A stretch of DNA of 64,000 nucleotides from Chitinophagaceae bacterium (GCA_023957755.1 JAMLGT010000018.1:1-64000); one strand, 5' to 3'. Counted from the stretch's first letter, positions 37,099-46,262 are shown. Notes: generated from the sequence alone by a model not told the origin. Numbers and translations: made by a program.

Positions 37099-38694
37099 AT
37101 GAGCCTTTTTACGTTTAGAACCTATAAAACAATGATCAGAAAAAGTATCTTCCTGGTTTCCCTTTCGTGTATCACCTTCATAATTCAGGCTCAGAAACGG
37201 CCTAATATTGTACTTATCATCTCCGATGATCATTCCTATCAGACCATCAGTGCATATGGCAGCAGGTTGATAAAGACACCGGGAATCGACCGCATTGCAC
37301 AGGAGGGGGCGAGATTTGATCATGCCTATGTCACCAACTCTATCTGCGGACCCAGCCGGGCTGTAATCGTCACCGGAAAATATAGTCATAAGAATGGATT
37401 TAAGGACAATGAGACATCTCACTTCGAGGCCGGCCAGCGCACATTTGTAAGTGAGCTTACCCGCAATGGTTATCAGACTGCATTAATTGGAAAATGGCAT
37501 CTGGGCGACCAGCCTCAGGGATTTTCCTACTTCAAGATATTTCCCGGAATGGGTCAGTACTATAATCCTGACTTTATTAATATGTACGGAAGCAGGGTCA
37601 GGGTGGAAGGGTATGGCACTACCCTGGCTGAAGACTTTGCAGAAGAATGGCTCGATGGCAGAGACACCACAAAACCATTCTGCCTGATACTGGGCCAGAA
37701 AGGCGTACACCGTACCTGGGTGCCAGATATACAGGACTTGGGCAAATTCGATAATGTCGTTTTCCCTATCCCTCCAACCTTCTACGATGATTACTCCGGA
37801 CGTAAAGCAGCAGCCGTTCAGGATATGACTATTGAGAAGACACTCCAGATGGGATACGACCTGAAAATGTTTGACAGTGCCGTACAGAAAGACAAGATGG
37901 GTTATATCGCCCGGATGAATCCGGCGCAACGTGCAGCCTTTGACGCTTATTACGACCCCATCTATGCAGACCTTAAATCACGTCAACTATCCGGCAGGGC
38001 GCTGACCGAATGGAAATACCAACATTACATGCGCGATTACCTGAGCAGTGTCCTTTCATTAGATCGAAATATCGAAAGAACACTGAACTATCTGGATGCG
38101 CATAACCTCACAGACAATACCATTGTCATCTATCTTTCTGACCAGGGGTTTTATATGGGCGAACATGGCTGGTTCGACAAGCGCTGGATGTATGAAGAGT
38201 CTTTTAGAACACCAATGGTCATACGTTACCCGGGAGTCATTAAACCAGGGTCTGTCCACAACGATTTTATCCTCAATCTAGATATTGGCCCTACCCTACT
38301 CGAAGCCGCAGGGCTAAAAATTCCCGAGGATATGCAGGGTGCCTCATTCCTCCCTTTACTCAAGGATGAGAAGAAAGGCTGGAGAGACGCAATGTATTAT
38401 CATTACTACGAAAACGGCGAACACAGTGTATCACCACACTTTGGTGTCAGAACTGAAAGGTATAAACTCATCAGGTTTTATAAAAGAGTAGAAAGCTGGG
38501 AATTATACGACCTGAAAAAGGATCCTAACGAAATGCACAATATCTTCGGGCAGAAAGGAACCAGAAAAATAACGTCTAAAATGATGCAGAAACTTATGGA
38601 CCTGATTATCAAATACGACGATAAAGAAGCAATGCAAATCTTTAAGACACTCATTCACAAAGATCCGGCACCCGTATTAAAACCTGTACCTTAA
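37099..38694 (+). CDS. Secreted sulfatase (S1 family, formylglycine-dependent)
   Basis: The enzyme hydrolyses sulfate esters, probably from a sulfated glycan. The 531 residues have a Sec signal (IFLVSLSCITFIIQAQ) and the N-terminal calcium site NIVLIISDDH. The active-site motif CGPSR (about residue 83), with the GKYSHKNG continuation, has the Cys converted to formylglycine by a maturase. GKWHLGD and the DNTIVIYLSDQGFYMGEHG metal motif follow. A DUF4976-like C-terminal region ends the protein. Closest in style to GlcNAc-6-sulfatase or iduronate-type S1 enzymes, but the exact substrate is open. A second ATG at 37132 gives a tighter signal peptide. The GH2 gene follows 28 bp later, presumably co-transcribed. 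Confidence 0.92.
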   Translation: MSLFTFRTYKTMIRKSIFLVSLSCITFIIQAQKRPNIVLIISDDHSYQTISAYGSRLIKTPGIDRIAQEGARFDHAYVTNSICGPSRAVIVTGKYSHKNGFKDNETSHFEAGQRTFVSELTRNGYQTALIGKWHLGDQPQGFSYFKIFPGMGQYYNPDFINMYGSRVRVEGYGTTLAEDFAEEWLDGRDTTKPFCLILGQKGVHRTWVPDIQDLGKFDNVVFPIPPTFYDDYSGRKAAAVQDMTIEKTLQMGYDLKMFDSAVQKDKMGYIARMNPAQRAAFDAYYDPIYADLKSRQLSGRALTEWKYQHYMRDYLSSVLSLDRNIERTLNYLDAHNLTDNTIVIYLSDQGFYMGEHGWFDKRWMYEESFRTPMVIRYPGVIKPGSVHNDFILNLDIGPTLLEAAGLKIPEDMQGASFLPLLKDEKKGWRDAMYYHYYENGEHSVSPHFGVRTERYKLIRFYKRVESWELYDLKKDPNEMHNIFGQKGTRKITSKMMQKLMDLIIKYDDKEAMQIFKTLIHKDPAPVLKPVP

Positions 38695-38722
38695 CCACCC
38701 ATTTACATAACTTATACCTGAA

Positions 38723-40756
38723 ATGAAAATAAATACTTTCCTCACTTTTACTTTTCTTTTATTTCTGAGCCATACACTCTATGCGCAAAGAGACACGATC
38801 TCATTCAATGACAACTGGCAGTTTGCCATCTACCCCGATGGCACAAAAGTCAATACCGACCAACCACTGCCTGATGCAAGAATCGTAACCCTGCCCCACA
38901 CCTGGAATGTGGAAGACAAAAACCAGAACCACTATGGATGGGGATGGTACCAGAAAACATTTGATGTACCGGCTTCCTGGAAGCATAAACATATAGTGCT
39001 TGAATTCGGCGCTATCAACCATTCCTCAATCTTTACGCTGAACGGCAAAAAGATAGCAGAAAACACCGGAGATGGGTTTAACAAAATCACTATACCCCTG
39101 AATGGGCATATCAATTTCGGAAAAGAAAATGTGCTGAGAGTGATGGTCAATAATTCCTATTCAAATTATAAAGTACCGTTTGGCAGCTCCTTCGACTGGC
39201 CTAATGATGGAGGCATCATTCGCCCTGCTCAACTCATTGTAAGCGATAAACCTGCTGCTGCCTTTATTCATGCTACACCTGTGATAACTCCCGACTTCAA
39301 GAGCGGGAAACTAAACCTGAAACTGGGATTTGATAAGCCGGCAAAACTTACATGGGCCGTCACCATTACTGAAGAAAACCAGCCCACACGAAAAGTAGTG
39401 TTTAACCAGACAGTTACTCCTGAATGGACGGGCAGCACAGCGCAAACAAATATCACATTGCCTGATATTCATCTCTGGCACTTCGACTTCCCCAATCTGT
39501 ACAAAGTGGAAGTGACCATTTATTCCGGTAAAAAAGCAACAGATAAAATAAGCACCGTAATTGGTTTCAAAGAATTAAAACTGAAAGATGGTAAGGTCTA
39601 TCTTAATGGTGAGCATGTGAAACTTATGGGGGTGGAGTGGACTGCAGGCTCAAATCCGGATTATGGATTTGCAGAACCCGACAGTGTCATCCGCGCGATG
39701 GGAAAACTAATGAAAGATGTCAACAGCATCTTTACCCGCCAGCATTTTCAGCAGAGCGAAGTGTTTTACGACTTCTGCGATCGAAACGGCATTCTGATAC
39801 AGCAGGAGGTGCCGCTCTGGGGGCCTGAAACCCCCGGAAATGATACAATTCTTGAAGTGGCTACACGGCAACTGGAAACCATGATACATACACTGTACAA
39901 TCACACCAGTATCTTCTCATGGGGTGTAGGGAATGAACTGCGCGGAAGAGATGCAGACATAAAACAAATGATCGGCAAACTGCTCGACCAATCCCGAAAG
40001 ATGGACCCTACCCGATACACTGCCTATGTCAGCAACTCACTTACCTGGGGATTCTATAACTCACCCAACTTCACGCCTGATGCAGCTGCCGAAGGTGACT
40101 ATCTGATGATGAATGAATATGGCGGAAGCTGGTGGCAATTGCCAACCGGACGCATTGGCGCTTATCTGGATAGTATTCATGCCACTTACCCTTCGCACGC
40201 TTTTTTCATCTCTGAATTTGGGCTGTGCGAACCTAACTTCCGAGGTGGCGACCAGAGAAGGCTGGAAGATATTATCTACCACATGGCCATGTACGAAAGC
40301 AGGCCTTTTGTAGAAGGCGCTATTTACTTTGACCTTACCGATTACCGCACCCATTATCCCGGCACAAATGACGAGGATAAGTACAGAAGGCGTGTGCACG
40401 GTATCTACGATATGTATGGCAATCCCAAGCCATCGATGAGCGTGTTGAGGGAATACACTTCTCCCATCGAGGTACAAACCCTCAGTTCTTGGAAGAAGGG
40501 AAAACTTACAGTAACAGCTTTTGGAAATATCGGACTTCCACAACACACTATCAAAGGATATAAACTCTACCTGAGCAGCCGCACAGACAACTGGAAAGAA
40601 ACCAAAGCCTACGACATACCCGAAACAAAACCGGGCGACCAGGTACAGATCGAAATTGACGACTTATTTAATGGCGGAGGCATTGTTACAGTAACGCGAC
40701 CCAATGGATATGTCGTTTCGCAAAAAAACTTTAGCTGGGAGCCCAAAGACCAGTAA
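38723..40756 (+). CDS. Secreted glycoside hydrolase family 2 enzyme
   Basis: This 677-residue enzyme has a signal peptide ending at LYAQ. The GH2 order follows: a sugar-binding jelly roll (about 25-180, TLPHTWN and GWGWYQKTFDVP), an immunoglobulin-like domain (about 185-285), then the TIM barrel starting at YLNGEHVKLMGVEW. The acid/base Glu is in WGVGNELRG (about residue 403) and the nucleophile Glu in FISEFGL (about 497). These fit beta-galactosidase/beta-glucuronidase-like GH2 enzymes of the shorter kind. Next to a sulfatase it probably trims sulfated oligosaccharides in the periplasm. No SusC/SusD pair is present, so this is not a full utilisation locus. Confidence 0.92.
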   Translation: MKINTFLTFTFLLFLSHTLYAQRDTISFNDNWQFAIYPDGTKVNTDQPLPDARIVTLPHTWNVEDKNQNHYGWGWYQKTFDVPASWKHKHIVLEFGAINHSSIFTLNGKKIAENTGDGFNKITIPLNGHINFGKENVLRVMVNNSYSNYKVPFGSSFDWPNDGGIIRPAQLIVSDKPAAAFIHATPVITPDFKSGKLNLKLGFDKPAKLTWAVTITEENQPTRKVVFNQTVTPEWTGSTAQTNITLPDIHLWHFDFPNLYKVEVTIYSGKKATDKISTVIGFKELKLKDGKVYLNGEHVKLMGVEWTAGSNPDYGFAEPDSVIRAMGKLMKDVNSIFTRQHFQQSEVFYDFCDRNGILIQQEVPLWGPETPGNDTILEVATRQLETMIHTLYNHTSIFSWGVGNELRGRDADIKQMIGKLLDQSRKMDPTRYTAYVSNSLTWGFYNSPNFTPDAAAEGDYLMMNEYGGSWWQLPTGRIGAYLDSIHATYPSHAFFISEFGLCEPNFRGGDQRRLEDIIYHMAMYESRPFVEGAIYFDLTDYRTHYPGTNDEDKYRRRVHGIYDMYGNPKPSMSVLREYTSPIEVQTLSSWKKGKLTVTAFGNIGLPQHTIKGYKLYLSSRTDNWKETKAYDIPETKPGDQVQIEIDDLFNGGGIVTVTRPNGYVVSQKNFSWEPKDQ

Positions 40757-40838
40757 TACCTGCAAAACGCTTTATTGGTTATACCAAAGTGGTGTAATGC
40801 TTCCTATCTTCAAGTAGTGAAACCAGCCATGAATACCT

Positions 40839-40846
40839 TAAATTTG
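40839..40846 (+). promoter_or_regulatory. Promoter -7 element of ffh
   Basis: TAAATTTG is a perfect TAnnTTTG match, 23 nt before the ffh ATG, leaving a conventional short leader. No TTG is seen 19 bp upstream. Confidence 0.55.
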
Positions 40847-40869
40847 CCGCCTGAAAATAAGCAACTGAT

Positions 40870-42192
40870 ATGTTTGAATCTTTAAGTGAAAAGCTGGACA
40901 GTGCCTTTAAGAACCTAAAAGGGCACGGGCGAATTACAGAACTGAATATCGCGGGAACCGTAAAGGAAATTCGTCGCGCATTAGTGGATGCAGACGTAAA
41001 CTATAAGATAGCCAAGGAATTTACTGATACCGTAAAGGATAAAGCACTCGGCGAAAAAGTATTGAATGCCGTGAGTCCGGGCCAACAGATGGTAAAGATA
41101 GTGAAGGACGAACTGGCCGCATTGATGGGAGGAGAAGAGGCTACATTCAACATCACAGGCAATCCGGCTATCATACTGATTGCAGGTTTACAGGGTAGTG
41201 GTAAAACCACTTTCAGTGCCAAACTGGCTAATTACCTGAAGGCCAAAAAAGCCAAAAGCCCACTGCTGGTAGCAGCAGACGTGTATCGCCCTGCAGCGAT
41301 AGACCAGTTGAAAGTACTCGGTGAGCAAATCGGTGTAGAAGTTTATAGCGAACCTGAAAATAAAAATGCAATCGCTATTGCTGAAAATGCAATTAAGGAA
41401 GCCAAGTCAAAGAATAAGAACGTCATCATCATTGATACTGCCGGCCGACTGGCCATCGACGAAGTAATGATGAATGAAGTAGCGGGTATTAAGAAGGCTG
41501 TTAGTCCCGGTGAAATCCTGTTCGTAGTGGACAGCATGACGGGCCAGGATGCGGTGAACACCGCTGCGGCATTCAATGAAAAACTTGACTTTTCGGGTGT
41601 GGTGCTCACCAAACTGGATGGCGACACTCGTGGAGGTGCAGCGATATCTATCAGATACACAGTAAAGAAACCCATTAAGTTTGTCAGCAGTGGAGAGAAG
41701 ATGGATACCCTCGATGTATTCTATCCAGAGCGGATGGCACAACGAATCCTGGGAATGGGAGATATCGTGAGCCTGGTAGAAAAAGCACAGGAGCAATTCG
41801 ATGAAGAACAGGCCAGAAAGCTGGAAAAGAAAATCAGGAAAAATCAGTTCGACTTTGAAGACTTCAAAACCCAGATACAGCAGATCAAAAAAATGGGCAA
41901 CCTCAAAGACCTGATGGGCATGATACCCGGTGTGGGCAAGCAGATTAAAGATGTGGACATCAACGATGATTCATTCAAAGGTATCGAAGCCATGATCAAT
42001 TCTATGACTCCACAGGAACGTCAAAATCCCGATATTCTCAATAATAGCCGTAAACAAAGGATAGCCGCCGGTAGTGGTAAAGACATTCAGGAGCTCAATC
42101 AGTTTCTAAAGCAGTTTGAGCAGATGAAAGGCATGATGAAAATGATGAATAAGATGCCGGCAGGAAGGATGATGCCGGGGATGAAACGTTAA
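40870..42192 (+). CDS. ffh: Signal recognition particle protein Ffh
   Basis: Ffh binds signal sequences of nascent membrane proteins and docks at FtsY. The 440 residues show the N domain (MFESLSEKLDSAFKNLKGHG, 1-90), the SRP GTPase with G1 GLQGSGKTTFSAKL (about 104), ADVYRPAAIDQL, DTAGR (about 190) and TKLDGDTRGGAA, and the methionine-rich M domain (about 295-440) that binds SRP RNA and signal peptides. The C-terminus is a run of Met/Lys/Gly. It converges on cmk with 13 bp between the stop codons; the short stem ACCGG / CCGGT (42197-42215) spans the junction. Confidence 0.98.
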   Translation: MFESLSEKLDSAFKNLKGHGRITELNIAGTVKEIRRALVDADVNYKIAKEFTDTVKDKALGEKVLNAVSPGQQMVKIVKDELAALMGGEEATFNITGNPAIILIAGLQGSGKTTFSAKLANYLKAKKAKSPLLVAADVYRPAAIDQLKVLGEQIGVEVYSEPENKNAIAIAENAIKEAKSKNKNVIIIDTAGRLAIDEVMMNEVAGIKKAVSPGEILFVVDSMTGQDAVNTAAAFNEKLDFSGVVLTKLDGDTRGGAAISIRYTVKKPIKFVSSGEKMDTLDVFYPERMAQRILGMGDIVSLVEKAQEQFDEEQARKLEKKIRKNQFDFEDFKTQIQQIKKMGNLKDLMGMIPGVGKQIKDVDINDDSFKGIEAMINSMTPQERQNPDILNNSRKQRIAAGSGKDIQELNQFLKQFEQMKGMMKMMNKMPAGRMMPGMKR

Positions 42193-42205
42193 TCAGACCG
42201 GACTA

Positions 42206-42889
42206 CTATGCCGGTTGCATTCGGCCTTTTACAATTTTCAACGCTGCCTGCAATTGTTCTTTTTCAGAAAGGTGTGTATTGTCCAGCACAATTGCATCAT
42301 TAGCCTTTCTTAACGGGCTAACCTCCCGGTTACTGTCAATATAATCTCTGAGCTCAATGTTAGCCTTCACCTCCTCTATAGTGATGTTGGGGTTTTTATC
42401 ATACATTTCAGCAAAGCGCCGTTCTACTCTTACGGCCTCATCTGCTGTCATAAAAATCTTTACCTCTGCCTTAGGAAAAACTGTAGTTCCTATATCTCTG
42501 CCGTCCATTACAATTCCTTTCTTCTCACCCATCTTCTGCTGCGCAGCCACCGCAAAGGATCTGATTTCTTTTACGGCTGCCACCTCCGAAACTTTTTCTG
42601 CTACTACGATGTCCCTGATTATATACTCCACATTCTCACCATTCAAATGCATTTCAGATTTCTGAGTGACAGGGTTTGTCTCAAAATGCAATTCGATATT
42701 TCCCAGTGCCTCCTGTACCTGGAGAGAATCGTTCCAATTTTGATTATTCCTTAGAAAATACAAGGTTATAGCACGATACATGGCTCCACTATCTATATAA
42801 ATATACCCGAGCTCTTTGGCCAATGCTCTCGCCAGCGTACTCTTTCCACAGCTTGACAGCCCATCTACCGTCACTATAATTTTCTTACC
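42206..42889 (-). CDS. cmk: Cytidylate kinase
   Basis: CMP kinase phosphorylates CMP and dCMP to the diphosphates. The 227 residues begin MGKKIIVTVDGLSSCGKSTLA, where the P-loop is DGLSSCGKST (Ser replacing the usual Pro and Gly spacing). They continue with YIDSGAMYRAIT, the DGRDIGTTVFP motif and the Arg-rich lid RVERRFAEM. The reading frame extends 22 residues further (to 42955), but that stretch is hydrophobic and out of family. A GATTTTTG (42900-42907, minus), one mismatch from the -7 box, 10 nt from this ATG, supports the shorter start. Confidence 0.96.
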   Translation of the reverse strand, partial: GKKIIVTVDGLSSCGKSTLARALAKELGYIYIDSGAMYRAITLYFLRNNQNWNDSLQVQEALGNIELHFETNPVTQKSEMHLNGENVEYIIRDIVVAEKVSEVAAVKEIRSFAVAAQQKMGEKKGIVMDGRDIGTTVFPKAEVKIFMTADEAVRVERRFAEMYDKNPNITIEEVKANIELRDYIDSNREVSPLRKANDAIVLDNTHLSEKEQLQAALKIVKGRMQPA

Positions 42890-43127
42890 CATCACTATGC
42901 AAAAATCAAGAAAATAGAGGAAGACACAAAAAAGGAATTTTCTCAGTAGTTCCATAAAGAAAATCTCTTTTACAGTGACTTTATCGATATTTTTCGCCTA
43001 AAATTTTATGTTAAAACATCGGGTTCGAAGGACTTTTAGAAGTTGATAGTCTTATTTTGTTTTTTCTTTCAGAAATTTACGATTCATTAAAATGGGAAAC
43101 CCTTTCTGAAGGAACCGATAAATTGAG

Positions 43128-43766
43128 ATGATAAAAAGAATTTTACCCCTGTTAACTGCCGGCTTGTTTTTTTTCTCCACAGCAAAAGCTCAGTTTGAAT
43201 CTTACAGAGATTCTGTAGTGCAGCTATACGGCGTGGTGATGTCGTCTGACAGCCTGGCTGCGCTACCCGGTGCCAGTATAATGGTTATAGGCCGTAATCA
43301 GGGTACTATTACCAACGATCAGGGAGTGTTTTCGATAGTAGTATTAAAGGGAGACCAGCTCGAGTTTTCAAGTATTGGATACAAGAGTTTCCTTTTCACT
43401 GTGCCTAAAAGTTTAGAAGGCAATCAGCATAGTATGATCCAACTGATGGTACAGGACACTGTGCATCTGCCTGCTACCATTATCAAAAAATATCCATCGC
43501 GGGAAGAGTTCGAACGCGCATTTGCCACTACAGAAATTCCAGACACAAAGGAAGAGGTAGCCCGGAGAAATATGTCGGAAGCCAATCAGCGTGCACTAAT
43601 GAATGCCTACCCAATGAGCGGACGGGAAGGTGGGCAATATATAATGCAACAAAATGTCCGCAAATATTATAGTGCCGGACAGTTGCCTCCCCAAAATATC
43701 TTTAACCCATTTGCATGGGCCGAATTTATCAAGTCGTGGAAACGCGGGGACTTTAAGAAAAAATAA
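43128..43766 (+). CDS. Exported carboxypeptidase-regulatory-like domain protein
   Basis: This 212-residue protein has a signal peptide (ending around STAKAQ) and one carboxypeptidase-regulatory-like beta-sandwich (about 30-110; VQLYGVVMSSDSLAALPGASI and the FSSIGYKSFLFTVP strand). The tail of about 100 residues contains YPSREEFERAFATTEIPDT and NAYPMSGREGGQYIMQQNV and I cannot assign it. It is not followed by a TonB plug or barrel, so it is not a receptor. Proteins of this build recur in Bacteroidota and are probably periplasmic or outer-membrane-attached. The gene is monocistronic and converges on an LD-carboxypeptidase. Confidence 0.75.
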   Translation: MIKRILPLLTAGLFFFSTAKAQFESYRDSVVQLYGVVMSSDSLAALPGASIMVIGRNQGTITNDQGVFSIVVLKGDQLEFSSIGYKSFLFTVPKSLEGNQHSMIQLMVQDTVHLPATIIKKYPSREEFERAFATTEIPDTKEEVARRNMSEANQRALMNAYPMSGREGGQYIMQQNVRKYYSAGQLPPQNIFNPFAWAEFIKSWKRGDFKKK

Positions 43767-43778
43767 GGCCTTATTTTT
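43759..43778. terminator. Bidirectional terminator palindrome
   Basis: AAAAATAAGGCCTTATTTTT is a perfect 20-bp palindrome that includes the stop codons of both converging genes (43764-43766 plus strand, 43771-43773 minus strand). Read either way it gives a stem with a GGCC loop and a terminal T run, so it should terminate both transcripts. Confidence 0.75.
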
Positions 43779-44682
43779 CTGAAAGTACAGTTCCTGCTTT
43801 ACCGACCTCCAGTGTATAGGCTGCACCCACTTTAAGTGCATAATTCTCTGTCTGGTGGCCCACTGGAAAATTAAAGCAAACAGGATAGTCGTACTCTTTC
43901 ATTATATCCCGAATTACTTCCTCCACACTCTGACCGAAAGGATTGTCGGTATCTTTCATATCACTGAAGCGGCCTACCACCATACCTCTCAACTTCCTGA
44001 GATTTCCGCTACGTTTCAGGTGATACATCATTCGGTCGATACTGTAAATATATTCACCTGTGTCTTCAATAAAAAGAATTTTGTTTTTCATATCGGGCAT
44101 CGATGGCGTACCAATAAGATTCACCAAAAGCATCAGATTACCACCTACTAAAGTGCCTGAGCACTTGCCCTTATGATCAAACGGATGCGTATCAGCATGA
44201 TAATGCGCTTTCTTTCCTTCAAGTGCATCCAGCAGGCTTTGTACATACTCATTGATCCCCTCCCCTTCATCAAAGGCCGCAGCCATTGGCGCATGGAGCG
44301 AACCGATATTGTACTTAGTATAGATGTGGTTCAGAAACACAGTGATGTCGCTGAATCCGATTAACCATTTGGGTTGTTTTACGAACTTCTTAAAATCCAA
44401 ACCATCTACAATCCTGATGGAGCCATAGCCTCCTCTTACAGAAAGAATCGCTTTCACTTTTTCATTATCCAGCATCTTCTGCAAGTCGGCCTGCCTTAAT
44501 TTGTCATTACCCGAGAAATAATGAAATCGGTGGCCGGGTGTTCTGCCCATTAGCACCCTATATCCCCTTGCCTTCAGCACCTCGATACATTTGGCAAATT
44601 TTTCATCAGGCATATAGCCGGCCGCAGCTATCAACCCAATGGTATCACCTGGCTTCAGATAGGGTGGTAATATTGTCTTCAT
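43771..44682 (-). CDS. LD-carboxypeptidase (peptidase S66), cytoplasmic copy
   Basis: S66 serine peptidases cleave the L,D-bond of murein tetrapeptides during recycling (LdcA) or detoxify microcin-like nucleotides (MccF). The 303 residues lack a signal peptide and start KPGDTIGLIAAAGYM. The nucleophile Ser is in WLIGFSDITVFL (about residue 112), after the SVRGGYGSIRI loop. The Glu/His pair is expected in FIEDTGEY and FPVGHQTENYAL. It is 28 bp downstream of a second, divergent S66 paralogue, forming a two-gene operon. Confidence 0.9.
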   Translation of the reverse strand: MKTILPPYLKPGDTIGLIAAAGYMPDEKFAKCIEVLKARGYRVLMGRTPGHRFHYFSGNDKLRQADLQKMLDNEKVKAILSVRGGYGSIRIVDGLDFKKFVKQPKWLIGFSDITVFLNHIYTKYNIGSLHAPMAAAFDEGEGINEYVQSLLDALEGKKAHYHADTHPFDHKGKCSGTLVGGNLMLLVNLIGTPSMPDMKNKILFIEDTGEYIYSIDRMMYHLKRSGNLRKLRGMVVGRFSDMKDTDNPFGQSVEEVIRDIMKEYDYPVCFNFPVGHQTENYALKVGAAYTLEVGKAGTVLSEK

Positions 44683-44710
44683 TTTCTGTATTCATTTTCC
44701 CGTTAAAATA

Positions 44711-45727
44711 TTATTGTAAGGAAACTAGTTCAGCACTGTTATCATAAACTGAAAGCTTGTGAGGCATTCCGCACTTCAGCGCATAGTTCACCCTAATATG
44801 CCCTACCGGAAAGTCGAAACAAACAGGATAGTCAAATTGCTTCACTTTCTCCATCACAATATCATATAGAGTGAGTCCGAACTCTTCCCCTTCGTCATCC
44901 TTCTTAATTGTAAACCCTCCGATGATAAGGCCCTTTAATTTATCCAACTTACCCGCCCGCAGGAGATTCCATAGCATACCATCTAACCGGTAAAGATATT
45001 CTCCCACATCTTCAATAAACAGGATTTTGCCATCGGTCTTAATATCCGATCTGCTATCGCTTACCATCTGAAGTAGTGACAGATTTCCTCCTACCAGCTT
45101 GCCGACAGCTACGCCGGTACGATTTTGCAAGGCTGTTCCGGCTGTATATTTCATCTCCTCTCCCAGGAGGCACCTGCGAATAGAGTCGATCGAATCTAAC
45201 TGCTCTGGAGTACCTCTGCTCTCATCCTTCAGAAAGCTATTGCACATCTTGGAATGAATGGAAGGTATATTCAGCCTGCTGTTAAGGAGCAGATGGATGG
45301 CTGTAGCATCGCTGAAGCCCATTATCCATTTTGGCTTTTTTTTGAATCTGCCGAAATCGATACGATCCAAAATTCTGATAGCTCCATATCCACCCCTGCC
45401 GAGCATGATGGCATCTACAGCATCATCATCAATCATCTGCTGGAAGTCTGCCGTGCGCTCCTCATCAGTTCCCCCGAAAGTAAAATCCCGCATCCCCACC
45501 GTTTTCCCGGTCTTTATCACAAATCCCCACTCCTGCATTTTTCGAATTGCAGGTTCACATTCTTCAAGAGATATATGTCCGGAGGGGCAGGTGATTCCAA
45601 TAGTGTCTCCCGGTTTCAGGTATCGCGGGCGTGCCGCACTCTCCTCGTCGGGATCGCCCGATTTACCAATCAGACCAAGAGAGGCAATAAACGGGATGGA
45701 AGTGTGCAGAAAGTCTTTGCGATCCAT
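44711..45727 (-). CDS. LD-carboxypeptidase (peptidase S66), probably exported copy
   Basis: This is a second S66 peptidase of 338 residues. It shares the fold landmarks KPGDTIGITCPSG, GRGGYGAIRILD, WIMGFSDATA (nucleophile Ser about 133), FIEDVGEYLYRLD and FPVGHIRVNYALKCG with its neighbour, but sequence between these has diverged. It has an extra N-terminus (MDRKDFLHTSIPFIASLGLIG) resembling a weak signal or anchor. The two copies may act in different compartments, one on periplasmic murein peptides and one on recycled cytoplasmic ones; that is inference. Confidence 0.88.
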   Translation of the reverse strand: MDRKDFLHTSIPFIASLGLIGKSGDPDEESAARPRYLKPGDTIGITCPSGHISLEECEPAIRKMQEWGFVIKTGKTVGMRDFTFGGTDEERTADFQQMIDDDAVDAIMLGRGGYGAIRILDRIDFGRFKKKPKWIMGFSDATAIHLLLNSRLNIPSIHSKMCNSFLKDESRGTPEQLDSIDSIRRCLLGEEMKYTAGTALQNRTGVAVGKLVGGNLSLLQMVSDSRSDIKTDGKILFIEDVGEYLYRLDGMLWNLLRAGKLDKLKGLIIGGFTIKKDDEGEEFGLTLYDIVMEKVKQFDYPVCFDFPVGHIRVNYALKCGMPHKLSVYDNSAELVSLQ

Positions 45728-45820
45728 TCAGGCATTCGATTAGTTCTGAGCGTAAATGTAAACTATTTCGTACGCACATTCAGCGAGTCCATACATGAAT
45801 TTTCCTTCTCTGGCTCTTTC

Positions 45821-46132
45821 TGGCGCAAGCGTCCGCTTGTGCCGTAAACAACCAATACTCTCTTTTCTAGCGCAGGCATCTCGCTTGTGCTGTAAACACC
45901 TAATACCCTTTCTCTGGCGCAAGCGTCTCGCTTGTGCCGTAAACTTCTAATACCACTTTCTGGCGCAAGCGTCTCGCTTGTGCCGTAAACACCTAATACC
46001 CTTTCTCTGGCGCAAGCGTCTCGCTTGTGCCGTAAACAACCAATACCCCCTTTTCTAGCGCAAGCGTCCCGCTTGTGCCCTAAACTTCTAATACCACTTC
46101 TCTGGCGCAAGCGTCTCGCTTGTGTCATAAAT
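45821..46132 (+). repeat. Tandem array of seven 47-bp palindromic units (family B)
   Basis: Seven copies start at 45821, 45868, 45915, 45961, 46008, 46056 and 46103, spaced 46-48 bp. Each has a 29-30 bp core, consensus TGGCGCAAGCG-TCT-CGCTTGTGCC-GTAAAC, that folds into a 10-bp stem with a 3-nt loop. The linker of about 17 bp is itself conserved in three variants (ACCTAATACCC, TTCTAATACCA and AACCAATACCC), which excludes CRISPR spacers. Copy 2 has an A-U closing pair instead of G-C, a compensatory change. The array fills the divergent gap between an LD-carboxypeptidase and metG. Open frames across it are translation artefacts of the repeat. Confidence 0.9.
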
Positions 46133-46262
46133 ACTTATTTCCAAAATCTAATCCCAAACACTTATCAAAAGACCTTTTATCCATAAACAAGATTTTAATC
46201 CTGGTCTCAGGATAATTTAATGTGCTGTTGTATCAGGTTTTATTCAGGATAATCTTTTAGGC

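Noticed and set aside
36994-37422. N-terminal extension of the ferredoxin reductase-like gene
   Set aside because: It is antisense to the sulfatase gene and its promoter, has no domain, and the family N-terminus begins at the ATG at 36993.
45740-46128. Minus-strand open frames of 60 and 121 codons through the repeat array
   Set aside because: The translations are repeats of the palindrome (recurring HKRDACAR-type peptides) with no promoter or domain; the open frame follows from the 47-bp unit.
45821-46132. CRISPR array
   Set aside because: The regular 47-bp spacing looks CRISPR-like, but the parts between the cores are near-identical in a few variants rather than unique spacers, solitary inverted copies exist, and no cas gene is present.
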